This document shows, in pieces, positions 25,994 to 34,604 of a stretch of 64,000 bases of DNA; position 1 is the first letter of the stretch, and every line of letters starts with the position of its first letter. Source of the DNA: JABDBL01 sp963845445 (GTDB lineage Bacteria; Cyanobacteriota; Vampirovibrionia; Obscuribacterales; Obscuribacteraceae); assembly GCA_963845445.1 (NCBI GenBank), contig CAWJSE010000002.1, positions 248,001 through 312,000 on the forward strand, read 5' to 3'. Below the pieces are notes generated by a model. The model was not told the DNA's origin and did no database searches. It worked only from the letters and a program-made list of their open reading frames with translations. The position numbers were made by a program, and so were the translations under genes.

Positions 25994-26495
25994 GTTTTAA
26001 GCGTCTTTCAAAACCGTATACTGCCCATTTAAATTGATGCATGCGGATGTGACGGAATCCACTATTTTTCATTTCTGCATAGGCTTTGTCAGCAGTCCAA
26101 TTTTCGCGAGCAATACGATAAATAGCGGTGAACATTCCGGTGCGATCCCGTCCGTGCAGACAATGCATAAAGATTGGGTGCTTATTTTGATCGTCTAATA
26201 TCGACAAAAATAAATCTATTTGCGCGCGTGTAGGCAAAATCCAGTAAGAAAGAGGAATACTATAATAGTTTATACCGTGCTTCTTGGCCAATGCTCGTTC
26301 GGCTCTAATAACCACCATATTCCAGCGCAAAGAAATTATAGTGCGCACACCCCGCTTTACTAAAGCTTCAATAGCGGTAGCATCTGGTTGTCCACCGCGA
26401 TAAAGCCAATCTGTAACGGTCAAAAAGTTTTTTACCGGAATATCTCGATTTTCAACCAGATTCGGCTGTTCAGGCTGTACACTATAATTGGACAA
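25980..26495 (-). CDS. Dual-specificity-type protein phosphatase
   Basis: Cysteine-based phosphatase of the tyrosine/dual-specificity superfamily, 171 residues. The P-loop is HCLHGRDRTG with nucleophile Cys112 and Arg118, preceded by VRTIISLRW, a conserved strand. It resembles the small bacterial and plant atypical DSPs (putative inositol-phosphate or protein phosphatases). Its 3' end overlaps tgt by 14 bases and the series continues to two Ser/Thr kinases, so it might counter them, but the link is only positional. Confidence 0.87.
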   Translation of the reverse strand: MSNYSVQPEQPNLVENRDIPVKNFLTVTDWLYRGGQPDATAIEALVKRGVRTIISLRWNMVVIRAERALAKKHGINYYSIPLSYWILPTRAQIDLFLSILDDQNKHPIFMHCLHGRDRTGMFTAIYRIARENWTADKAYAEMKNSGFRHIRMHQFKWAVYGFERRLKRARK

Positions 26496-26584
26496 AACGT
26501 TCCTGCCTAAATAAATCTATTTTGCTAGGGTCATCAGCTACTATTGTACTAAGTATTTGTAAAAGAGCTCAAGAGTTATAGATA

Positions 26585-26971
26585 ATGTTTCTTGAATCAA
26601 TGCGTAAAATTGTAGCAGGCAAAGGAATTCGTATCATTTATCCTGATGGAAACGAAGAAAGGGCTATAAAAGCTGCTGCTTATCTTATAGAAAATAACTT
26701 AGCTAAGCCAGTGCTATTGGGGCAGCAGAGCCAAATTGAATCTATTGCTAAGTCCCTCAAGATCGATATTTCCAGAATTAGCGTTTGCGATCCTCAAGCG
26801 CACCCGGATTTGGAAAAATATGCAAATGATTATTATCAATTGCGGAAACATAAAGGTATAACTCAATTACAAGCATTAGCTAAAGCTAAGTTACCGCATT
26901 ATTTTGGTGCGCTAATGGTTGCAAATGGCGCCGCCGAGGGCATGGTCTCTCGGCTTTACAAGCGCAACTAA
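26585..26971 (+). pseudogene. pta: Phosphate acetyltransferase, N-terminal fragment
   Basis: N-terminal part of a phosphate acetyl/butyryltransferase, which interconverts acetyl-CoA and acetyl phosphate. It reads GIRIIYPDGNEERAIKAAAY and, later, GALMVANGAAEGMVS, then goes out of register (RLYKRN) and stops. The intended sequence in the next frame is GFTSATKPF, which matches the family after GMVS. The same frame resumes seven codons later in the downstream fragment. One extra base near 26946-26953 plus one missing T at 26975-26979 explain everything, so this is probably one intact 332-residue gene with two errors. Confidence 0.85.
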
Positions 26972-26977
26972 GCCTTT

Positions 26978-27580
26978 TTGCCGGCTTTTGAAATTATCAA
27001 ACTCAAGTCCGAATTTAAAAGAGCGTCGTCTCTATTCGCTCTAGAATGGCCAGAGCGTCTTCTGTTTTTTGCTGATTGTGCAGTAAACATAGACCCCGAT
27101 GCTAAAGCCCTGGCAGAAATTGCCCATGCTACGGCGCAGACTGTGCGTTCGTTTGGTTATGAGCCCCGAGTTGCTTTTCTTTCATTTTCTACTCACGGTA
27201 GCGGCAAAGGACCACTGGTAGATAAAGTAAGAAAGGCTACTGAATTAGCTAAACAAGAATGTTCTGATGTGATCATTGATGGGGAAGTACAATTTGATAC
27301 AGCTTTGATTCCTGAAGTAGCAAAACGAAAAGCCCCCGCTAGTCCTTTTGCTGAAAAAGGCGCTAACGTTTTTATATTTCCCGATTTAAATTGTGGCAAT
27401 ATCGCTTATAAGATTTCAGAGCGTTTAGCCAAAGCAATTGCTACCGGCCCGATATTGCAAGGACTAAACTTTCCAGTAAATGATGTCTCTCGCGGCTGCT
27501 CTTACCAGGACCTTGCTAACGTAGCAATACTTACTGCCGCGCAAGCCTGTCTTGAAAAAATTCCTTCGAAGTCATCCTGA
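26978..27580 (+). pseudogene. pta: Phosphate acetyltransferase, C-terminal fragment
   Basis: C-terminal 200 residues of the same phosphate acetyltransferase: PAFEIIKLK, VAFLSFSTHGSGKG, DGEVQFDTALIPEVA, VFIFPDLNCGN and GLNFPVNDVSRG are all family motifs carrying the CoA and phosphate sites. It is in the same frame as the upstream fragment, separated by one stop codon and a short out-of-frame stretch. Butyryltransferase (ptb) is an alternative specificity. No ackA gene is adjacent; the convergent neighbour is a DUF2000-like gene. Confidence 0.87.
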
Positions 27581-27627
27581 TCAGTTATTTCAAGCGACAG
27601 ACCTTTTCTGTATGTTAGCGAGCAAGT

Positions 27628-28086
27628 TCAGCGTAGAATAGCCAGATTACCAGTGAGACTGCTAACTATTTTTTTGTCACCATATATTGCAATAGCATCA
27701 ATATCAAGATCCGCATAAGGTGTTGCTCTAATCGAATCGAGATAGGCTTGATAAGATCTAAGACCCTGGGCTCTAGATAGATAAACAAGAGTAGTGCAGC
27801 CTTGCAAGCGGGCTTTGTTCTCCATGTCTGGCAAAGCCTTTATATCCTTGGCAACGAATATAGGTATAGGCATGCGCGTGATGGCACCAAGAATAACACC
27901 ATCGGCTGTTTCGGTGGATGTGCCTATGATTTCAGGATGCGATCCTGTTATGCCCACTGAAAGGGCAGCGCATCGATTAGCCATCATTCCGGTGCCTAAA
28001 TTAGGAGCAACAACCATAACTAATTTTTTGTTGCTCAGTAGTTCTTCTTCGCTAACTGAGATAGTAGATTGATTAATTGTTTGCAT
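27628..28086 (-). CDS. DUF2000-like small protein
   Basis: 152-residue cytosolic protein that resembles the DUF2000 family, which has a peptidyl-tRNA hydrolase 2-like fold and no firmly established function. It has the N-terminal strand LVMVVAPNLGTGMMANRCAA and later DADGV-like and PIPIFVAKDI segments. It overlaps the upstream CGNR-regulator gene by 14 bases on the same strand, so the two are surely cotranscribed and translationally coupled. The family call rests on pattern memory and should be viewed as tentative. Confidence 0.7.
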   Translation of the reverse strand: MQTINQSTISVSEEELLSNKKLVMVVAPNLGTGMMANRCAALSVGITGSHPEIIGTSTETADGVILGAITRMPIPIFVAKDIKALPDMENKARLQGCTTLVYLSRAQGLRSYQAYLDSIRATPYADLDIDAIAIYGDKKIVSSLTGNLAILR

Positions 28087-28735
28087 TTTTTTTCTCCTTT
28101 CTGGTTTTGTTTTGCTGACGATAATAATATTCTTTAGCTTTGGCGCGGCTGCCGCAAACTTGCATTGTGCACCAGCGCCTGTTTTTATTTTTACTAGTAT
28201 CTAAATACAACCAACCGCAGCCCGAGTTTGCACACACGCCAATGTGTGCTAGCTGATCAGACAGAAGCAATTGTGCAGCTGAGTATATAACAGAATATAA
28301 GGGCGCAAGCAGATTACTGTAATCGTATTCCCACTGCCAAATAAAGCTGTTGCCCTTGTACATAAATTCACCACCTGTCATTGCTTCCTTAACTAATACA
28401 TTAAAGAAAAGCAAATCCTTTCTACTCACCGATGCGCCGCCAATACGGGCCAAAATAATACGAAAAAATGTTTCTCTGAACTCGCGTGCCATTTCTAGGG
28501 CCTCTTTAGCTTTGATGGGATGTTTGTTGGCTGATTGCAAGAAGCTTTGGAGTTGTTTCTTATTTAGTATTCCGCCGTAATGTGCCCACCAAGCTATGTC
28601 GACATATTCATGCAAACGGTCTCGCCACTTATTAACATCGGTGCTGCCATGCCAATTGACAGTGTTTATGAAATCTAGACAGTCTAAACCAGAAATTCTG
28701 GCACCTGTTCCTAAAAGACGTTCACGTTTGGTCAT
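28073..28735 (-). CDS. CGNR zinc-finger (ABATE-domain) regulator
   Basis: Putative transcription regulator of 220 residues. The N-terminal two-thirds looks like the ABATE stress-induced domain (CLDFINTVNW), and the C-terminus has the CGNR-type zinc finger: C..SGCGWLYLDTSKNKNRRW followed by CTMQVCGSRAKAKEYYYR. In the canonical motif the last part reads CGNR; here CGSR. It is the first gene of a two-gene operon with the DUF2000-like gene. A 28-base dyad just upstream (28745-28772) is a good candidate for an autoregulatory operator. Confidence 0.88.
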   Translation of the reverse strand: MTKRERLLGTGARISGLDCLDFINTVNWHGSTDVNKWRDRLHEYVDIAWWAHYGGILNKKQLQSFLQSANKHPIKAKEALEMAREFRETFFRIILARIGGASVSRKDLLFFNVLVKEAMTGGEFMYKGNSFIWQWEYDYSNLLAPLYSVIYSAAQLLLSDQLAHIGVCANSGCGWLYLDTSKNKNRRWCTMQVCGSRAKAKEYYYRQQNKTRKEKKNANN

Positions 28736-28744
28736 TTTAGAATC

Positions 28745-28772
28745 TTACCAGCAAAACATTGTTAGCTGGTAA
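28745..28772. promoter_or_regulatory. Perfect dyad upstream of the CGNR regulator
   Basis: TTACCAGC at 28745-28752 and its exact complement GCTGGTAA at 28765-28772 are separated by 12 bases, so the arm centres are 20 bases apart, about two helical turns, as expected for a dimeric DNA-binding protein. It lies 10 bases before the CGNR gene start and 48 bases before the divergent gene at 28820, so one protein could control both. A transcript hairpin is the alternative. Confidence 0.5.
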
Positions 28773-28819
28773 AAAATTTTTCATACAGCTATCCTAGGTC
28801 GGGTTGTTAACAGGAGCCT

Positions 28820-29437
28820 GTGCTATCATTTGTGGCTATGCATATTCAAGAAGCTGGTAAGCCACCATCTAATGTTTTTAGATCTGCTGGCGCCATAAGC
28901 AATTTGATCATCTTGGCGGAAGGCACATGTTGCCACCGTGCTGCTCAATATTTTCTAAGCAATATAGTCTCGGCGAGACAGTTGGTAGATACAGTCAACA
29001 TAATAACTGTAGCGAGCTTTGCCAAAGGCATAGAGAAACTTGAACAGATGGATGATGACGAAGGTACGCTCATGCTAATTCCTGATATAAATGAAGCTAA
29101 TAGATTAGTTATGGAAGCGCCGGGATGGAATTGGGTTCCAGGTCTTTCTTTCTCTCTACCAAATCCTCCTCTGTATTTTGCTAAAACAAGCGCAATAAAT
29201 ATGCCGAGTCATCTTCATCGCTGTGCCACAATTCCAGAACTCCAATTGCTGCTTAAAAACAGTCCTCGCTTTGAAGAACCAAGTGGTTTTGAATTCTATG
29301 ACGTCCTAACCACCCAAGATGCAGTTAGGGCAGTTCTAGAAGGCGAAGCGACTTACTGTATTACCAATGAAGCCGGGATAACTAAATCGCAAAACCGCCT
29401 CCAGTCTGTCTTGCAACTCCAGCAAATGACTATTTAA
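28820..29437 (+). CDS. Prephenate dehydratase-like protein
   Basis: 205-residue protein with weak similarity to the prephenate dehydratase/BacA fold: LAEGTCCHRAAQYFL recalls the family GPEGTFSHxAA and VLTTQDAVRAVLEGEATYCI recalls STxxAVxxVxxGxADAAI. It lacks the ACT regulatory domain. A role in aromatic amino acid or secondary metabolism is possible, but I would not assign a reaction. The start is uncertain: GTG at 28820 has AGGAG only three bases away, GTG 28832 and ATG 28838 are alternatives. It diverges from the CGNR regulator gene. Confidence 0.6.
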   Translation: MLSFVAMHIQEAGKPPSNVFRSAGAISNLIILAEGTCCHRAAQYFLSNIVSARQLVDTVNIITVASFAKGIEKLEQMDDDEGTLMLIPDINEANRLVMEAPGWNWVPGLSFSLPNPPLYFAKTSAINMPSHLHRCATIPELQLLLKNSPRFEEPSGFEFYDVLTTQDAVRAVLEGEATYCITNEAGITKSQNRLQSVLQLQQMTI

Positions 29438-29533
29438 ATGACTATTTATTGGAAGCTATTTTTCTATAAGGGTGTCTAATTAAGATCTGCTCTTTGACTT
29501 AGTAATTGAGGATTTCAAGCAAGCAAAAAGTGC

Positions 29534-30808
29534 TCACATGACCCCACAAAAGCCAAGAATGATCTTGATCAGGCATTGAGTTACAGCAATCGTTTCTGAA
29601 ATAGGTACAAATTCATCAGCAGCATGCGCTTTTGAGATGCTGCCCGGGCCATAGTGCAATGTCGGTATATTGGCCAAATTAGTCATCAAGCGTAAATCGC
29701 TGCCATATGTGGCACCGTGAAGCTCAGGATAATCACCATGCAATTCATAGTGCGAAGTACGTACTAACTGCACTAAAGGATGATTTATCGCAGTTTGCCC
29801 GCTGGCAAATTGACCGCCGAACCAATCAATCTTAATCCGATGTTCTCGCAACCAGTCGTCTTTATCACACACTTCAGCAAGAGTATCTTCAAATTGTTTG
29901 CGCGCTTCTTCTGGTGTTTCACCCAATGCGATGCCTAGACGCCCTTCTGCCCATAACTTATCCGGTACACTGCTTGGCCAATCGCCAGATTGAAGTCTAC
30001 CTATACTGAGCGCGTATGGTAATTCGAAGCGGCTCATGAGCGGATGAATGTCCAAATTGCGGACTATTTCTAGTTTCTTGAGAGCTTCCCAGAATGGCCA
30101 GAACTTTTCGATTGCGCTCACGCCGCTCTGCCGTAAACTAGCGTGGGCGGACAGTCCTATTACAGTGATGCGGAAAGTAAGAGCACCGGCGCAAGCTGGA
30201 ATAATTTGCATTTCGGTCGGTTCGGTAATAATAGCGGCATCGCCACGATACCCCCGCCGCAGTGTAGCGAAAGTTCCTAATCCGCCGTCTTCTTCTCCGA
30301 CAACGCTTTGTAACAGCACAGTTCCCTTTAATCGGATACCTGCGTCCATAATTGCTTTCAGCGCAAAAAGGTTGCAGACTAACCCAGCCTTCATATCACA
30401 AGCACCTCTGCCATATAAGCGATTGTCAATAATCGTAGGCTCAAAAGGTGCACCACCACGCCAATGACTTAAATCACCTGGTGGCACGACGTCGATATGT
30501 CCGTTCAATATTAAAGTTGGCCCACTTTCTGAAGCCCACTTCCCGACAAGGCCCCAAGCTTCGCTACGCGGAGCTTCCCATCCGGGAAAATCAGGATCGG
30601 CTTGCATTTCAGCAAGGCCAATTTGCCACAAATCTGTTTCCAATCCCATCTCACAGAAACGATCGGCAAGCCAATGCTGAGCGCGTGTTTCATCAGTGCT
30701 ACCAGTGACACTAGGTATCTTGATCAATTCTTGCAAGCAGCTAAGCATACCCGGCACATCGATTGCTGGCAATGCTCCGGGTGTGGATATATCAGACTGC
30801 TCTAGCAC
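29534..30808 (-). CDS. M20 family zinc peptidase/deacylase (ArgE/DapE type)
   Basis: Metal-dependent amidohydrolase of the M20 family (acetylornithine deacetylase, succinyl-diaminopimelate desuccinylase and related enzymes), 424 residues. Metal ligands and catalytic residues are visible in LNGHIDVVPPG (His), GRGACDMKAG (Asp), VGEEDGG (catalytic Glu and ligand) and ITEPTEM, with the dimerisation domain inserted after about residue 215. The start is GTG at 30808 with GGAG seven bases upstream. Substrate cannot be decided from sequence; the dap genes in the window (58-60 kb) are far away, and no arg genes adjoin. Confidence 0.9.
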   Translation of the reverse strand: MLEQSDISTPGALPAIDVPGMLSCLQELIKIPSVTGSTDETRAQHWLADRFCEMGLETDLWQIGLAEMQADPDFPGWEAPRSEAWGLVGKWASESGPTLILNGHIDVVPPGDLSHWRGGAPFEPTIIDNRLYGRGACDMKAGLVCNLFALKAIMDAGIRLKGTVLLQSVVGEEDGGLGTFATLRRGYRGDAAIITEPTEMQIIPACAGALTFRITVIGLSAHASLRQSGVSAIEKFWPFWEALKKLEIVRNLDIHPLMSRFELPYALSIGRLQSGDWPSSVPDKLWAEGRLGIALGETPEEARKQFEDTLAEVCDKDDWLREHRIKIDWFGGQFASGQTAINHPLVQLVRTSHYELHGDYPELHGATYGSDLRLMTNLANIPTLHYGPGSISKAHAADEFVPISETIAVTQCLIKIILGFCGVM

Positions 30809-30892
30809 TGTGAATCTCCTTTCTATGCTTGCCTACCCCACTAGATTCCGAGGCTTGCAGCCATTTATGCGAGCTCCATAATTAATCAGTGC

Positions 30893-30921
30893 TTGCATTT
30901 ATTTCAAGATATCTTTACTAT
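30893..30921 (+). promoter_or_regulatory. Possible promoter of the GNAT gene
   Basis: TTGCAT (30893-30898) and TACTAT (30916-30921) are 17 bases apart, a moderate match to a sigma-70-type promoter, in the 214-base region divergent from the M20 gene. The start codon is about 100 bases downstream. In AT-rich sequence such matches can be accidental. Confidence 0.28.
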
Positions 30922-31022
30922 TATATAGAACATCAGAAGGGTTTGCCAACTTGATATCACCGGTGCTCCAGTTTGTTCGGAGTGGATGCTAGAAAATATC
31001 AAAGGTTCCACAGGTAAAGAAT

Positions 31023-31568
31023 GTGCAGATTAGACTAGCTACTCTAGATGATGCCCCAGCAATTCTGGAAATTTATGCGCATTATTGTCGAATGAAGCCA
31101 GCGACTTTTGAGTTGGAGCCACCGGCTTTGGACGAAATGGAAAAGCGTATCCGCGAAACTTTACTTACTTATCCGTGGCTCGTGGCAGTTGACCAGAATC
31201 GAATTCTTGGTTATGCATATGCTTGTGCTTTTCGCCCGCGAAAAGGTTGGCGGTGGGCAGCCGAAACGGCTATTTATTTAACCGAGGATTCTCTACGCCA
31301 AGGTATAGGGTCTGCACTTTATGAAAAACTTTTAGCTATGCTCAAAGCCCAAGGTTTTATTTCTGCAATAGCTAATATCACCTTGCCCAATCCTGCCAGT
31401 GAGCGCTTACATGAACGCTTTGGATTTGAAAAAATTGGTGTGTTCAAAAATATAGGCTATAAGTGTGATTCTTGGCACAATGTAGCTTTCTTTCAATTAA
31501 CGCTGAATTCACCAAATCCAGTACCGAGAGAGCCACTCCACTTAATTGAAATTGCTGAGCTTGTCTAA
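31023..31568 (+). CDS. GNAT N-acetyltransferase, phosphinothricin acetyltransferase-like
   Basis: GCN5-related N-acetyltransferase of 181 residues, closest in pattern to the phosphinothricin/methionine sulfoximine acetyltransferase group: IRLATLDDAPAILEIYAHYC, TFELEPPALDEMEKRI, and the acetyl-CoA loop RQGIGSALYEKLL, ending with LHERFGFEKIGVFKNIGYK. Many such proteins acetylate methionine sulfone or sulfoximine rather than a herbicide. The start is a GTG at 31023 with AGG about eight bases upstream; an overlapping ATG at 31021 is in another frame. Confidence 0.88.
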   Translation: MQIRLATLDDAPAILEIYAHYCRMKPATFELEPPALDEMEKRIRETLLTYPWLVAVDQNRILGYAYACAFRPRKGWRWAAETAIYLTEDSLRQGIGSALYEKLLAMLKAQGFISAIANITLPNPASERLHERFGFEKIGVFKNIGYKCDSWHNVAFFQLTLNSPNPVPREPLHLIEIAELV

Positions 31569-31588
31569 TTCAGTACCAGGAAACTTCG

Positions 31589-32020
31589 CTAGAACTTTGG
31601 AAAATCCAGATTTTGTAATATGCAATCCAGAAGTATAGCGGACGGAATACTTACCAGCCAAATCCAAAGGGTAGGACTGGGTCTAAAAAGCTTTGCCAGT
31701 CTTTCCTTCAGGTAAGATTTTGATAATTCGACGCGCGGCGGCATTTTACAAGTATTGAAGTGAATGTTCATTGTGGTCAAAACAATCATAAAGAGAATAC
31801 TTAATCTTACCCCAAGACCGGCTGCCGTTTGCCAGGACACACCGGGTCGACAGGACTCCAACCATCCAGCAAGACCACCCATAATCATGCCTTGTGAGCA
31901 GCCATAGGCTATCAGTCCTCGGATAGAGAGCTTTCTCTCGGAGCTAGAAAACGTTTGGCGATTTTCAGTCTGTGTCGTTATCTTGCCTAATTGGACTTTA
32001 TCCATCGATTTCCTATCCAA
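31589..32020 (-). CDS. Hypothetical membrane protein
   Basis: 143-residue protein I cannot assign. Hydrophobic segments lie near residues 35-52, 64-83 (AAGLGVRLSILFMIVLTTMN) and 115-132 (LWIWLVSIPSAILLDCILQN), with a polar N-terminus of about 30 residues, so two or three membrane passes are likely. An ATG five codons downstream (MDKVQLGK) is an alternative start. Convergent with the GNAT gene; the 21-base gap holds no clear terminator. Confidence 0.65.
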   Translation of the reverse strand: MDRKSMDKVQLGKITTQTENRQTFSSSERKLSIRGLIAYGCSQGMIMGGLAGWLESCRPGVSWQTAAGLGVRLSILFMIVLTTMNIHFNTCKMPPRVELSKSYLKERLAKLFRPSPTLWIWLVSIPSAILLDCILQNLDFPKF

Positions 32021-32145
32021 GATAAGTACATACCCAAGATTATTATAGGCAAACTATTTATTTGCTTAAGAAAGGCCTGCTTAGATTATTTTGATCGACA
32101 AGAAAGAACTTAAACATATCAGGATCACTCTGCCAGGCTTCGAGT

Positions 32146-33357
32146 CTATGGCAAAGCGCCCATTTGAGCAAGGCGGTCCACAGTATGTTGATAATGAAAT
32201 TCTATTTCATCGGCTGCGTCGTTTTTACCCTGCGCTTGCATTAGTCTCCAACATTGCGGCAACAATCCCACTAGTGTTTTATCGCGAGCAATAGCTCTAG
32301 ATTTAGTTTGTTCTTTACTGGTTGAGTCTTTTTCTGGTTTGTATGCGGTCCATAGACTAAGTGTTTCTTTGAAGTGTGTTTCTGCCTGTACCGCATCGTC
32401 GTCCCCAATCGCATCTGCGCGTGACGTTTCGGCAATGGCTAAGTCTCCGGTTAACAATGCACGATGGGCAATGCCATTATTAGATTTGTCATTACTCATT
32501 TTATCCAGATTGTTTTTGTACGAGTCGATGATTGCTTGCAATTCGTCCCGATAGGCATTTCTGCTTTTTTCAGTAAAGACTTGCTTGCCTTCTGCATTTA
32601 CCACGTAATGACGAGCAGTGAGCATGGTCTGGTTAAGCAATTTTTCTCGTAATACGTTTCCCTGTGCAATTGCTGGTTCCTTTAGTTTTTTACTCAACTC
32701 TAGCGCTTCGGTAAAATATTGGTCTGCTTGTTGGCGCTCTTTTATTACTTCAGCCTTTTCTTCAAATCCTCCTTTGGGGCGGGCAAGCGATACAGCATAA
32801 TTGAAGCAAGCTTCTTTTAAAACTTTGTCTTTTTTAACTGGATCAAGATCATCTGGTAATGTTCCTTGCAAGATGTCAATAGACTGTTTTAAATGCTTCT
32901 CTGCATCGGTATAGCGGCCAAGAAACATCTCGTATTGGCCCAAAGATCTAAGATTAACCCCATGCTGCCAGGAAGCTTTTTTCTCTGGTACTGCTTCGTT
33001 TTGTTTTATTGCCTCATTAAGTCTTTGAATATTATTTCTAGCTATTGCTTCTGGGTTTCCTTTGCCAGCTGCTAAATCAGCAGGACCTTGTCTAAAAGGG
33101 TCATTTGATTCTTTCTCTGGCGCAAACAATTCGTCAAAAAGGCGACGGTGATCATTAGACAATGCTGCTGTGTCGCGCAACGATTTCATTTGTCGGTCAG
33201 AAAGTGAGCCTATATCAAAAAAGCTATTATTGACAGCGAAATTTTCAGGAAATGCTGCGCTTTCAGTAATACTGAGCAAATTGAGACTTGATTCCTCAGT
33301 TTCTGACTCTGAGGCTCTATCGGATGTTTCTTCTTCTGGCCTGTCATCGAAAATCAT
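32146..33357 (-). CDS. Hypothetical TPR-like protein
   Basis: 403-residue soluble, strongly charged protein not recognised as a named family. The first 60 residues are acidic and Ser/Glu-rich. The middle contains TPR-like helical pairs (LRSLGQYEMFLGRYTDAEKH, QADQYFTEALELSKKL) and the end repeats the pattern (ETHFKETLSLWTAYKP). No signal peptide or membrane helix. It has no near neighbour on its strand and is flanked by hypothetical genes. Confidence 0.75.
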   Translation of the reverse strand: MIFDDRPEEETSDRASESETEESSLNLLSITESAAFPENFAVNNSFFDIGSLSDRQMKSLRDTAALSNDHRRLFDELFAPEKESNDPFRQGPADLAAGKGNPEAIARNNIQRLNEAIKQNEAVPEKKASWQHGVNLRSLGQYEMFLGRYTDAEKHLKQSIDILQGTLPDDLDPVKKDKVLKEACFNYAVSLARPKGGFEEKAEVIKERQQADQYFTEALELSKKLKEPAIAQGNVLREKLLNQTMLTARHYVVNAEGKQVFTEKSRNAYRDELQAIIDSYKNNLDKMSNDKSNNGIAHRALLTGDLAIAETSRADAIGDDDAVQAETHFKETLSLWTAYKPEKDSTSKEQTKSRAIARDKTLVGLLPQCWRLMQAQGKNDAADEIEFHYQHTVDRLAQMGALP

Positions 33358-33641
33358 AATCTAAACCCTATACAAGTTTGACCAATGTAGCCTCAACGCT
33401 AATAACGAAGTCTAAATTGAATAGCAGTGGCTTATTTCATTTAGCCAGAAATTAGTTCAGAATACAACTGGTAATTAGTAAATTTACGGTGTAACTGTAA
33501 TAAACTTATGGCTGAACGAGAAACAGTAGCAATGAGATGGTGGAATATTCAGAAAAACTAGCTTAATAGGCGTTATTTATAAGGGATCGAAATCATGAAA
33601 AGGGTGAATCGCAAAAGCCAAAACTGCTGAGAGGCAGACCA

Positions 33642-34562
33642 GTGGAGGATTTTCCTATTGAATTTGAATGGTATACCGGAGACTGGGAGCTCCTTTTTGA
33701 TAGACAGACTGAGCTTGTCAGAACCGATTTGAAACGCGCTCATGTCGAAGGCAGAATGATTATTTTCCAAAGCTGCCCGATTTCTACTGCTGGCGGCGGA
33801 CATTTCTCTACTAACGTTGACATCGCCGGTGCTGTCGAGCGTAGTCTTATGGCTAAATGGGGTGAGCGTTTTTATATTCTTAACCCATCTAAATATCAAA
33901 TGGAAACCAAAGAGGGTGTTGGATTAATGTATCAGCACGTTGAAGCTATTAAACGTGAAACTGGCAGAGTAATTGATATTGAGAAATTAGCGCAAGTGGC
34001 ACCGCCCACTGGTGGCGATTATATGCGCATGTGGACTAAAGTAATTGTGGGAGATGATTTTTATGCTGGCGCCAAACCAATAATTCCTAATACAGGAAAT
34101 TTGTTTGACGCTTTTTATTTTGTGGGACCGACGGATGTACAAGAATTTTTTCTTGGCGAAGCGCGCTCTTTATCACAAGCAGTAGAAATCTATTTTGCCC
34201 GCAAATATACTTTAGACAATCAATTTAAAAATGACTTTGACTGTGTCAATCAAAACGAAGGGTTTTGTCAGTTATTAGATTTGAGCAAGCCAGCAGAAAG
34301 TGCCATTTGGAACCAAAGAAGATCAGATTTTTTCCGGTATTATGCCATTAAATCTGGTACTAATTTCAGTCGCGGTAGTCACGACGAATGGAATATAGTT
34401 CATTTGATAAATACAAAACGCTTAGCTCATCCTGAAGTGTATGGTCCTGAAGATCAAATAGCCATATACTTTGATGGCAAACAAATTAGCTTAGGCAGTT
34501 ATCCTACACCTGCCTGGCCTGGTTACGCTGTTTCGCCAATGCCGTTTGCTAAACGCACTTAG
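33642..34562 (+). CDS. Hypothetical protein
   Basis: 306-residue protein I do not recognise. It has no signal peptide or membrane helix. Distinctive stretches are the aromatic-rich N-terminus (FPIEFEWYTGDWELLFDR), a Gly-rich HFSTNVDIAGAVE region, and a central metal-ligand-poor segment around DFYAGAKPIIPNTGNLFDAF. The composition is that of a folded globular enzyme or binding protein. The start is GTG at 33642 with GAGAGG seven bases upstream. The preceding 284 bases hold only tiny reading frames of 11-17 codons that I do not call. Confidence 0.78.
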   Translation: MEDFPIEFEWYTGDWELLFDRQTELVRTDLKRAHVEGRMIIFQSCPISTAGGGHFSTNVDIAGAVERSLMAKWGERFYILNPSKYQMETKEGVGLMYQHVEAIKRETGRVIDIEKLAQVAPPTGGDYMRMWTKVIVGDDFYAGAKPIIPNTGNLFDAFYFVGPTDVQEFFLGEARSLSQAVEIYFARKYTLDNQFKNDFDCVNQNEGFCQLLDLSKPAESAIWNQRRSDFFRYYAIKSGTNFSRGSHDEWNIVHLINTKRLAHPEVYGPEDQIAIYFDGKQISLGSYPTPAWPGYAVSPMPFAKRT

Positions 34563-34604
34563 TGCTCTTAGACCTTGCTGTAAATTATTTTTTATATTGA
34601 CCAA

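Noticed and set aside
29438..29533. Terminator between convergent PDT-like and M20 genes
   Set aside because: No stem of useful length with a T run could be found.
33480..33640. Tiny reading frames (17 and 11 codons) before the gene at 33642
   Set aside because: Too short, no coupling to the next gene and no attenuator hairpin seen.
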